Below, in pieces: positions 1-5,613 of a stretch of 7,991 nt of DNA (positions are counted from its first letter, which is position 1; each line of letters opens with the position of its first letter). Location: assembly GCA_041748175.1 (NCBI GenBank), contig JBGTDU010000133.1, positions 1-7,991 on the forward strand, given 5' to 3'. This stretch comes from JAHEJB01 sp041748175. Lineage in GTDB: Bacteria > Bacteroidota > Rhodothermia > Rhodothermales > Rubricoccaceae. The notes beneath the pieces were generated by a model. The model was not told where the DNA came from, did no database searches, and worked only from the letters and a program-made list of their open reading frames with translations. A program made the translations under genes and the position numbers.

Positions 1-439
1 AAAAGTCGGCTGATGGGGCTGGTACTCCTTGAAGGTGACCTTGCCCGAGGATCCAAGAGTTTGCATGGCTAAATTTAACCAAACCAACCCCTTTACATGC
101 ACAAAACGCCCACCCAGGCGCGGACTTTTTGGTCAGCCCCATCTCAACCGATCAACAGAGGGGCGGTGGAGCGATCTGCCGCCCCTTTTTGTTTTCCGTT
201 CGTCCAGAAAGGTTAGTGCTCAAGGCGATGATCGCGGGAGGGTCAGGTTTCAGGCGACAAAAGTCGAGGCCGTCAGTGATTCGAGTGGACTTCCGTCCGA
301 TCCACGCTTATCGTCACGGCCTGGTCTGGTAGCTGGAGGTTTTGCCGAAGCACGGGCCGATTCGTCACTCTTGCGCTCTGACACGTCCGCCCGCACCTGC
401 CGTACCTCCGTGCTCTTTTCACTTCCCACTACAACCAAC
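1..439. other. Non-coding leader region left of the first gene
   Basis: I recognise no gene here. The forward frame of the first gene stays open back to a TTG at 29, but that stretch runs through a strong terminator (160-195) and its translation has no recognisable domain, so I treat it as non-coding. A short forward frame runs from the left edge to TAA at 70-72 and another ends at TGA 30-32. Either could be the tail of a gene lying left of the window, which the terminator would serve, but neither can be recognised. Positions 196-439 should carry the promoter of the secreted protein gene. I could not find a convincing sigma-70, Bacteroidota-type or sigma-54 promoter in it. Confidence 0.6.
160..195 (+). 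terminator. Intrinsic terminator of an upstream gene
   Basis: GGGGCGG (160-166) pairs perfectly with CCGCCCC (179-185). The stem continues inward through two wobble pairs, a G-C and an A-T pair, and closes on a GCGA loop (171-174), which is a GNRA tetraloop. It is followed directly by TTTTTGTTTT (186-195). This is a textbook rho-independent terminator reading rightward, so a rightward transcript must enter from the left of the window. The secreted protein gene starting at 440 is therefore probably transcribed from its own promoter. Confidence 0.85.
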
Positions 440-2245
440 GTGAATCGTCTTTCCATCTTCCTCTTGGCCCTCGTCGGCTTTTTCCTGTTTCCGGCAGCAA
501 CGTCCGGCCAGACTCCTTGCACGAGCGGCTCGGCGGGCGGCTACGCTTGCGATGGCGTTGACCTCATGGCGCGGATCCCTCTTTCGACGTTCACCAGCCC
601 GGGCAACTCCGCGCCCTCATCGGGCAACGACATCTGGGGCTGGACCGACGACCTAACCGGGCGCGAATATGCGCTGGTCGGCCTGAACAACGGGACGGCT
701 TTCGTGGATGTGACCGCGCCTTCCTCGCCGGTTTATCTCGGTAAGCTGCCCACGGCCACATCAAATTCCTTGTGGCGGGACATCAAGACGGTCGGCGACT
801 TTGCCTTCATCGTGAGCGAGGCCAGCAACCACGGCATGCAGGTTTTCGACCTGAAGCGCCTGCGAAACGTCGCGAACCCACCCGTGACGTTCACGGCGGA
901 TACCCGGTTCACGGGTTTTGGGAATGCTCACAACATCGTGGCCGACGACGCCAGCGGTTTTGTGTATGCCGTTGGAACGGGGAGCTGTTCGGGTGGGCTT
1001 TACATGGTCAATGTGTCCTCGCCGCTGACGCCTTCTTTTGCTGGTTGCTACAGTGGTGACGGATACACACACGACGCGCAGTGCGTGGTCTACAACGGCC
1101 CCGACACGCAGCACCAGGGCAGGCAGATTTGCGTGGCCTCCAACACAGACACGGTTACCATCGTCGATGTCACAAACAAGAACGCGCCTGTTCAGCTGGA
1201 TCGCGCCTTTTATCCCAACCCGAGCTACACGCATCAGGGCTGGTTCACTGCCGATCAGCGGTACTTCGTTGTCAATGACGAGTCGGACGGCAATAGCAGC
1301 ACGCCCACGCGAACGATTGTGATGGACTTGCTCAACCTCGACAGCGCGGAGTTCAGTTTCTTCTATAGCGGCACCTCAAGCGCGACCGACCACAACCTCT
1401 ACATCCACAACGGGCGCGTCTTCCAGAGCAACTACGCCGCGGGGCTGCGAATCCTCGACGCTTCCGGCATTGGCGGCGGTGCGCTCCCCGAGATCGCCTA
1501 TTTCGACACCTACCCGGCCAACAACTCGCATTCCTTCAACGGGCAGTGGAGCAACTATCCGTTCTTTTCGAGCGGTGTCATCGTTGCCAGCGACCAGAGC
1601 GGCGGGTTGTTCGTTTTGACCCTCGCCGGAGGTGCCCCGATTGCGCTGACGGTGAACACGGTAATAAACGGCGCTGGCACAAAGGGCAGGGCAGAACTCG
1701 ATTGGACGCCTTTCGATGGCTCTACGGACAAGGTCGAAGTGCTGCGAAACGGCGTCGTCGTCAAAACGACTCTGGATGATGGCGGCTTCATTTATCGTGA
1801 AAATCCCGTCCCTCCGGGCAACGTCGCCTATCAGGTCTGCGACAGAGAAACCGGCGACTGCTCGAACGAAGTGACGGTCTCATTCCTCGGCAGTGCGGTC
1901 TCGGAAGTATGGGCAACGGAAGACGAGAGTGAGGCGTCGGTTGCTAGCGAAACGAGTAATGCCGTCGCCGAGCTTCCTGGTACCCCTGAGCTTCACGCTG
2001 CGTACCCGAACCCGTTTAACCCCTCGGCCATTCTAAACTTCAGCCTGCCGGAGACCTCGGTGGCAAGGCTCGCCGTTTACGACGCGACGGGCAGGGAGGT
2101 GGCTCTTCTCGTGGATGGGACCATTGAGGCTGGCAGCCACGGAGTGGTTTTCGACGGTTCAGATCTGCCGAGCGGCGTATACCTCGTCCACTTCACAGCA
2201 GGTGGCGGATTTACACAGACCCAGCGGCTGACGCTGCTGAAGTAA
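440..2245 (+). CDS. Secreted choice-of-anchor B (LVIVD-repeat) protein with type IX secretion sorting domain
   Basis: A 601-residue exported protein of unknown biochemical role. I chose GTG 440 because the translation then begins with a clean signal peptide: Asn-Arg followed by a hydrophobic core (residues 4-20), with likely cleavage near residues 20-23. Residues about 25-398 match the choice-of-anchor B family. They include the family-like blocks GNDIWGWTD (62-70) and REYALVGL (75-82), and LVIVD-type beta-propeller repeats such as TAFVDVTAPSSP (86-97), LYMVNVSSP (187-195) and VTIVDVTNKNAP (239-250). Residues about 400-482 look like a fibronectin III-like beta-sandwich. After an acidic, Ser-rich linker comes a type A Por/T9SS sorting domain (about 519-601) with YPNPFNP at 522-528 and the typical C-terminal TLLK. 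By family knowledge it is exported by Sec, crosses the outer membrane through the type IX system and is anchored or released at the surface. No Shine-Dalgarno sequence precedes the start. The gene appears monocistronic, between a terminator and a convergent gene. Confidence 0.9.
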   Translation: MNRLSIFLLALVGFFLFPAATSGQTPCTSGSAGGYACDGVDLMARIPLSTFTSPGNSAPSSGNDIWGWTDDLTGREYALVGLNNGTAFVDVTAPSSPVYLGKLPTATSNSLWRDIKTVGDFAFIVSEASNHGMQVFDLKRLRNVANPPVTFTADTRFTGFGNAHNIVADDASGFVYAVGTGSCSGGLYMVNVSSPLTPSFAGCYSGDGYTHDAQCVVYNGPDTQHQGRQICVASNTDTVTIVDVTNKNAPVQLDRAFYPNPSYTHQGWFTADQRYFVVNDESDGNSSTPTRTIVMDLLNLDSAEFSFFYSGTSSATDHNLYIHNGRVFQSNYAAGLRILDASGIGGGALPEIAYFDTYPANNSHSFNGQWSNYPFFSSGVIVASDQSGGLFVLTLAGGAPIALTVNTVINGAGTKGRAELDWTPFDGSTDKVEVLRNGVVVKTTLDDGGFIYRENPVPPGNVAYQVCDRETGDCSNEVTVSFLGSAVSEVWATEDESEASVASETSNAVAELPGTPELHAAYPNPFNPSAILNFSLPETSVARLAVYDATGREVALLVDGTIEAGSHGVVFDGSDLPSGVYLVHFTAGGGFTQTQRLTLLK

Positions 2246-2320
2246 AGGGTTGGAGGCCACAGGGGTCGGGTGCGTTTGCCGCGCACGCCATGGCCCCGGA
2301 GTGCTTTGTTGGTCGGCATC

Positions 2321-2341
2321 GGACGGCTCGGCGAGCCGTCC
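2321..2341. terminator. Perfect palindrome between convergent genes, probable bidirectional terminator or REP-like element
   Basis: Arms GGACGGCTCG (2321-2330) and CGAGCCGTCC (2332-2341) are exact reverse complements around a single G. As RNA this would fold into an 8-bp hairpin with a small GC-rich loop. It directly abuts the threonine synthase stop codon (2342-2344) and lies 75 bases after the stop of the secreted protein gene, so it could end both transcripts. Neither side has a real T-run, so it is not a classical intrinsic terminator. It could instead be one copy of a dispersed palindromic repeat. Nothing else is recognisable in 2246-2341. Confidence 0.55.
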
Positions 2342-3601
2342 CTATCCTTTCGCTAATAGATGCCGCAGTTCGGGCAGGTACTTCTCCGCTGAGCCCGTGT
2401 TGAAGGCGACGACATTATCGCCCGGTCGGATCATTCTGAGGTCAAGAAGTTCGCCAAGCGCGGCCATGCAAGCGGCGCCCTCCGATCCCATCCACCAGCC
2501 CTTTTCCGAAAACGTGGATTGGAGGGCCTGGGCAATGGCTTCTTCGGACACGGCAATGGCGCAGCCTTCGCTTGCGCGTAGGATCTCCAGCACCTTGAAG
2601 TGCCCGACGCCGCCGGGCACGTTCAGTCCCACAGCGATCGTTTGTCCGGGCTCGACGGCAGTGGTATCGGTTGCGCCAGACTCGAAGGCACGTACGATAG
2701 GAGCAGTGGCCTCCGCCTGAACACTGACAATGCGGGGCCGTTCTGGACCAATGAGCCCGAGCGCCTCCAGTTCGTCAAACGCCTTCCACATGCCGAGGAT
2801 GCCCGTACCGCCGCCGGTGGGGTATAGGATGACGTTGGGGAGCTTCCACGGATCGCCGGGAAAATTCGGCTCGGCGAGCTCAAGTCCCATCGTCTTCTTT
2901 CCTTCGATGCGCCAGCCCGGCTCCTGAAACGTGGCGACAGAGAAGAAGCCATCCGACACGCACTTCTCTTTCACAAGCGCGCCCGCTTCCCGGATCGTCC
3001 CTTTTACAACGTCCAGATGGATCTGCTCAGGATGGAGTTTAGCGTAAGCAGCCACCTTGCCGAGGATGGGCATGGGCGTGTCGTCCGGCATGACGATGGC
3101 GGCCTCAAGCCCAGCGGCAACCGCGTAGGAAGCCAGCGAATCACCCGCGTTGCCCTGTGTGGGGACGGCAAGTTTCTTCAGGCCGAACTTCCGTGCCATG
3201 GCAACCGTCATCGCCATCCCGCGGTCTTTGAAACTCTGCGTAGGATTCGCGCCCCATCCGGGCACGGCGCGGCCCTCCTCCTTCACCGATAGCCTGAATC
3301 CGGCCTTTTCGGCCAGCGGATGATCGGAGTAGTCGAGCTCCGGCGTGTGGCCTTCGCCGAGCGGAACGATGTGTTTTGCGTCCTCAGGGTTTGCGATATC
3401 GAGCGGGAGCAGAGCGCCGAACCGCCACATGTCCTTCCGCTCAGGGTCGTACCAGCCGAGCGCCGGTTGCTCGGCTCGGAGTCGTTCGACACCCAGTACC
3501 ATCTCCACCGGGCGGCCATCCGCCGGGTCGAGGTTCATGAGCTCGTCGGCGTGGTATTCGATTCCTGAGGCGAGGCCACGGAGGCAGCGGACGAAGGACA
3601 T
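2342..3601 (-). CDS. thrC: Threonine synthase
   Basis: A 419-residue PLP enzyme (EC 4.2.3.1) that converts O-phospho-L-homoserine to L-threonine and phosphate, the last step of threonine synthesis, in the cytoplasm. Visible family marks are the substrate-loop block LGEGHTPEL (81-89), the PLP lysine K125 in SFKDRGM (123-129), QGNAG (149-153) contacting PLP, the glycine-rich phosphate cup GGGTG (263-267) and a C-terminal GSEGAACMAAL block (372-382). The length is normal for the family. The first 40 residues are the usual small N-terminal segment, but it has one cysteine (C6) where many relatives carry a CxxC-type motif. The ATG at 3601 is supported by similarity to the remnant at 4982-5188, which begins at the same codon. 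The start is preceded by a small hairpin (3610-3625) and no Shine-Dalgarno sequence. No other threonine-pathway gene is adjacent. A threonine dehydratase-like activity is the only real alternative, and SFKDRGM favours threonine synthase. Confidence 0.94.
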   Translation of the reverse strand: MSFVRCLRGLASGIEYHADELMNLDPADGRPVEMVLGVERLRAEQPALGWYDPERKDMWRFGALLPLDIANPEDAKHIVPLGEGHTPELDYSDHPLAEKAGFRLSVKEEGRAVPGWGANPTQSFKDRGMAMTVAMARKFGLKKLAVPTQGNAGDSLASYAVAAGLEAAIVMPDDTPMPILGKVAAYAKLHPEQIHLDVVKGTIREAGALVKEKCVSDGFFSVATFQEPGWRIEGKKTMGLELAEPNFPGDPWKLPNVILYPTGGGTGILGMWKAFDELEALGLIGPERPRIVSVQAEATAPIVRAFESGATDTTAVEPGQTIAVGLNVPGGVGHFKVLEILRASEGCAIAVSEEAIAQALQSTFSEKGWWMGSEGAACMAALGELLDLRMIRPGDNVVAFNTGSAEKYLPELRHLLAKG

Positions 3602-3609
3602 GGCGAGGG

Positions 3610-3625
3610 GTTGGGATCACCCAAC
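3610..3625 (-). promoter_or_regulatory. Hairpin just upstream of the threonine synthase start
   Basis: GTTGGG (3610-3615) and CCCAAC (3620-3625) form a perfect 6-bp stem with an ATCA loop. It ends 8 bases before the threonine synthase ATG, inside the expected ribosome footprint. It could modulate translation initiation or be an operator overlapping the start site. The stem is short, so chance occurrence is possible. No attenuator-type leader peptide rich in Thr or Ile codons is evident upstream. Confidence 0.3.
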
Positions 3626-3784
3626 AATACGACCAAGCAGCCTACCCACAGCCGTGCGGTTTCGAGTGGCGCGTGAGAGCCGCCAGGCCTGTCCGTTCCG
3701 GCGAGCACACATGATTCGATGCGTTACTACTCTTCGACCGACTGAAAACGCGTCTAGCAATCTCCATTCGCCGCGGGAACTCTA

Positions 3785-3833
3785 CGCCGTTCACATCTCG
3801 GAAGCTCATCGAGTGAACGGCGACGAACGTTCG
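3785..3833. repeat. Ten-base inverted repeat followed by a ten-base palindrome
   Basis: CGCCGTTCAC (3785-3794) and GTGAACGGCG (3813-3822) are exact inverted repeats with an 18-base loop. One base further on is the perfect palindrome CGAACGTTCG (3824-3833). A smaller hairpin, GGCGC/GCGCC (3855-3869), lies between these and the methyltransferase stop. The position, 62 bases past the methyltransferase stop, fits a transcription end for that leftward gene, but no T-run follows on that strand. The set could equally be regulator sites upstream of threonine synthase, or a footprint of a rearrangement. Confidence 0.45.
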
Positions 3834-3883
3834 TGGCACTCCGTCCTCACAGATGGCGCCGGGAGCGCCGCACCCGATCCCCC

Positions 3884-4684
3884 TCATCGCGTACAGACAA
3901 TCATTTGGCGATACGAGTACGCGCGTGCCCACGGAGCGCGCCTGGCCACCCACCGGTCGAATCCGCTTAGCACCGTGTTGGCGTGGCGGTTCTGATACTT
4001 AAACACCTTTGCGTTCAGGAGACCTGCAAAAAGGAATTCGGGGTAGTGTACCTCAACGTTGGAGAATGCAGCGCCAAACTCGTTGAGTCGATCATCACTT
4101 AGAGGGTACTCGTCATCAGAACTCCACTTGGCAATCCCAAACCGCCCGCAAATGTGGTCACGCGCGAACATCAGCAGTTTGTTCCGCGAGGAGTTTTCGC
4201 TGAACACGGCCTTTCCGCCGGGTATCAGAACGCGGGCAACCTCCGCTCCAAACCGGCCCGCGTCGAGGTGATGGACAATGTTCTCGCCGTGGACCGCATC
4301 GAACATGCCGTCGGCGAACGGGAGTTCGTACGCCGAGGCCTCATGCACATGCACCCTGTCCGTTACTTCGTTTATGGCCGCAGCACGACGGGCCGAAGCG
4401 CAACTCTCCGGCGATATATCGATCGCCCACACCTCGGCACCTCCCAGGGCGAGTCGACTCGCCCATCGACCCACCCCGCATCCAGCATCCAAAACCCGAC
4501 GACCCGACAGTGGGGCGAGCAGTTCAAGTCGAAGCGTGGGATCGGGCTCGCCGTTGAGCTCTTCAACGCGCAGTTCATCTTCCGGGATCAGGCCAGCGAC
4601 GCGATCCCAGAAAGCAGCCTCGCGCTCCTCCACCGGCGATCGCGCTGCGGCGCAGCCATCAAGCATACGAGCCTTTGAACTCAT
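3884..4684 (-). CDS. Class I SAM-dependent methyltransferase
   Basis: A 266-residue cytoplasmic protein with a Rossmann-type methyltransferase fold; the substrate is unknown. Motif I is VLDAGCGVGR (64-73), the SAM-ribose acidic residue is D89 in AIDIS, the post-motif block is FDAVHGENIVHHLD (128-141), and the later strand is VLIPGGKAVFSEN (152-164). This resembles the Methyltransf_11/25 type seen in small-molecule, lipid and quinone methylases. The C-terminal 100 residues probably form a substrate-binding cap and do not point to a specific substrate. I chose ATG 4684 (MSSKARM). The ATG at 4666 is an alternative preceded by AAAGG, which would remove six residues. The open frame reaches 4774 but its extra residues look non-coding. 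Hand counts give about 50% GC for 3961-4140, against 65% (7021-7080) and 75% (7561-7620) in the regulator gene, which suggests acquisition by transfer. It is separated from threonine synthase by 282 bases, so the two are probably not co-transcribed. Confidence 0.85.
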   Translation of the reverse strand: MSSKARMLDGCAAARSPVEEREAAFWDRVAGLIPEDELRVEELNGEPDPTLRLELLAPLSGRRVLDAGCGVGRWASRLALGGAEVWAIDISPESCASARRAAAINEVTDRVHVHEASAYELPFADGMFDAVHGENIVHHLDAGRFGAEVARVLIPGGKAVFSENSSRNKLLMFARDHICGRFGIAKWSSDDEYPLSDDRLNEFGAAFSNVEVHYPEFLFAGLLNAKVFKYQNRHANTVLSGFDRWVARRAPWARAYSYRQMIVCTR

Positions 4685-4901
4685 AAAGTGTACACCAAGT
4701 CTATGGATCTGTATCGTTGCAAAGGCTGGAGTCTTCGGAAGACCTCTCGGTACTTTTGTACCAAAACGGCTCATTGGCTTCCTACGAGCGTTCGAACCTA
4801 CCCGCTCCGCACATGGGCGGCACAGCCAAGTTGGTCTCGATCCACGGAGTTTCGACCACGCAACGCCATGCCTTTACTATCAATATTCTCTTTCCCCCAC
4901 C

Positions 4902-4952
4902 ATGACATTGAAGAAACTCCTTGCGATTATCCTTGACGCCTTCCTGTCAGTG
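4902..4952 (+). pseudogene. Possible orphaned start of a secreted protein gene
   Basis: An ATG at 4902, preceded by the pyrimidine-rich run CTCTTTCCCCCACC, opens a peptide that begins MTLKKLLAIILDAFLSV. A basic start followed by a hydrophobic stretch looks like a signal peptide, and the C-rich leader resembles that of the lipoprotein gene at 5614. The frame then stays open to 5255, but the translation turns arginine- and serine-rich and runs antisense to the threonine synthase remnant, so it no longer looks coding. I read it tentatively as a start that lost its gene body. It could also be coincidence. Confidence 0.3.
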
Positions 4953-4981
4953 GACCGGGCGTGTTGGCGCAGCAGCGCGCT

Positions 4982-5188
4982 GTTGGCGACACGGAAGGGC
5001 GGTGTCCGGCTATGCGCCTTAACAGAAAGCCGGATTTTGACACAGCCCAGGCACGGGAGCGGCGTGGTGCCAAGGTTGTCCAGAACCATCTCCACCGGCC
5101 GCGCCTCCTCCGGGTCGAGGTTCATGAGTTGGTCGGCGGGGTGTCCGAGGCTGGAGGCGAGGCCGCGCAAGCAGCGTGTGCAGGCCAT
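4982..5188 (-). pseudogene. Internally deleted remnant of a second threonine synthase
   Basis: Reading leftward from ATG 5188, the first 36 codons match the start of the threonine synthase gene at 3601. I count 24 of 36 identical residues and about 85 of 108 identical bases, with shared blocks RCLRGLAS, LMNLDP and RPVEMVL. Similarity then stops for 16 codons, although LGTTPLP loosely recalls the family's LGEG-TP loop. It resumes at 5032-4982, where RLSVK, then R, P and AN at matching spacing, give 9 of 17 ungapped identities to residues 103-119 of the intact enzyme. The active-site lysine block that should follow is absent. So residues about 37-102 were lost internally and everything after 119 is gone. 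It cannot encode an enzyme. It lies in the same orientation as the intact gene, with the methyltransferase between them. The second block is weaker evidence than the first. Confidence 0.75.
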
Positions 5189-5243
5189 GGGTTGTGAGAT
5201 CTCGCATGTCGAATATATCCGCCGTCTTCTATCCTCGCAGCTG

Positions 5244-5501
5244 ATGGGACGATAGATCTGGTTCGGACTGCTTGCCTTCGGCCTGGGCTTTGCCTCAGAA
5301 TAGGCGGAGCACGACGTACGGCTCGCTCCAGAGGCACCGGTTGCGCTCCGGTTCAGCCACCTGGGCGACCAAACCGGGCCCGAGGACAAAAGCATTCTCG
5401 AGATGTTTCAGGACGCGCTCGGGCGCGCGCCAAGCGCCCCGAATTCTGAGACGAGCCCATACGTCTCAGCACCGTCTCACCTGAGACGACGCGCCCGTTA
5501 G
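5244..5501 (+). pseudogene. Amber-interrupted coding-like frame, probable relict of an exported protein gene
   Basis: One forward frame reads MGR, TAG (5253-5255), then IWFGLLAFGLGFASE, TAG (5301-5303), then AEHDVRLAPEAPVALRFSHL and onward through GPEDKSILEMFQDALGRAP to TAG at 5499-5501. The middle part looks like a signal peptide or membrane segment. The following 50 residues have a natural, mixed amino-acid composition, and about 37 of 49 codons end in G or C, as expected for coding DNA in a GC-rich genome. No usable start codon follows the second amber codon. I recognise no family. The simplest reading is a decayed gene for a secreted or anchored protein, disabled by two nonsense changes. 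The last 15 or so codons overlap the CTGAGACG dyads and look less protein-like. A chance open frame remains possible. Confidence 0.4.
5446..5488 (+). promoter_or_regulatory. Cluster of four CTGAGACG half-sites forming two dyads, candidate operator or enhancer
   Basis: CTGAGACG (5446-5453) and CGTCTCAG (5462-5469) are exact inverted repeats with an 8-base spacer. They are followed by CGTCTCA (5473-5479) and TGAGACG (5482-5488), exact inverted repeats with a 2-base spacer. Four copies of one 7- to 8-base word in 43 bases is far from random. The second dyad has the size and shape of sites bound by dimers of Fis-type helix-turn-helix proteins. The centres lie about 110 and 87 bases upstream of the start site predicted from the sigma-54-like element at 5541-5555, which is the usual distance for an enhancer. 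The regulator encoded at 6453-7991 is the obvious candidate ligand. Confidence 0.6.
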
Positions 5502-5540
5502 AAGGCTCGCGATGGGCCTGCAGCGGGCCTTTAGGCACGT

Positions 5541-5555
5541 TGGCACGCACCTTGG
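5541..5555 (+). promoter_or_regulatory. Candidate sigma-54 promoter of the lipoprotein gene
   Basis: TGGCACG-CACC-TTGG, preceded by T, matches the sigma-54 consensus TGGCACG-N4-TTGC in every specified base except the last: the -12 C is G. The -24 GG is at 5542-5543 and the spacing is correct. Transcription would start near 5567, giving a leader of about 47 bases. The mismatch falls on an important position, which lowers confidence. The same bases can be read as a weak sigma-70 site, with TTGGCA at 5540-5545 and TAAGAC at 5564-5569 spaced 18, but that -10 element matches only 3 of 6. Confidence 0.45.
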
Positions 5556-5613
5556 GATGGGAGTAAGACGAACGCATCCGCGCTCATCTCCTCCACTCCT
5601 AACCCCCGCGACC

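Larger units (their letters stand above)
4685..5613. other. Long stretch without an intact gene, containing gene remnants and regulatory sites
   Basis: This stretch holds no intact gene that I can recognise. From left to right it contains: an AT-richer segment (hand count about 43% GC in 4681-4740 and 4861-4920) that should carry the methyltransferase promoter; two small hairpins (GTCTTC/GAAGAC at 4731-4743 and GGTAC/GTACC at 4749-4762); the possible gene start at 4902; the threonine synthase remnant (4982-5188); the amber-interrupted coding-like frame (5244-5501); the CTGAGACG dyads (5446-5488); and the promoter and leader of the lipoprotein gene (5541-5613). Open frames crossing it on both strands are arginine- and serine-rich shadows. 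Confidence 0.6.

Noticed and set aside
12..143. Ten-base inverted repeat GATGGGGCTG (12-21) / CAGCCCCATC (134-143)
   Set aside because: The arms are 112 bases apart with no further pairing or mobile-element features between them; probably chance.
29..439. In-frame 137-codon extension of the secreted protein from a TTG start
   Set aside because: It runs through a strong intrinsic terminator, has no recognisable domain, and would bury the signal peptide that begins cleanly at GTG 440.
3642..3953. 103-residue minus-strand open frame between the methyltransferase and threonine synthase
   Set aside because: It overlaps the methyltransferase end in another frame and has no recognisable domain or convincing start; the region is rich in palindromes instead.
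3345..3995. 216-residue forward open frame
   Set aside because: It is antisense to threonine synthase and the methyltransferase end, with Ser/Arg/Pro-rich composition typical of a shadow frame.
4785..4815. TTCGAAC resembling a tRNA T-loop
   Set aside because: The flanking bases do not form a T-arm stem, and no acceptor, D or anticodon arm fits around it on either strand.
4278..4901. First part of a 325-residue forward open frame
   Set aside because: It is antisense to the methyltransferase and of low-complexity Ser/Arg/Pro composition. Only the ATG at 4902 in this frame was kept, as a possible gene start.
5253..5303. Recoding of the two amber codons as sense
   Set aside because: No suppressor tRNA, selenocysteine-type or pyrrolysine-type element is visible, and other genes here end in TAG (threonine synthase, lipoprotein) as true stops. 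Decay is simpler.
5422..5431. Palindrome GGCGCGCGCC
   Set aside because: A simple alternating GC run in a GC-rich region, inside the coding-like frame; not distinctive enough.
5540..5569. Sigma-70 promoter TTGGCA-N18-TAAGAC
   Set aside because: The -10 element matches only 3 of 6 bases. The same stretch fits the sigma-54 consensus much better and has an activator gene as neighbour.
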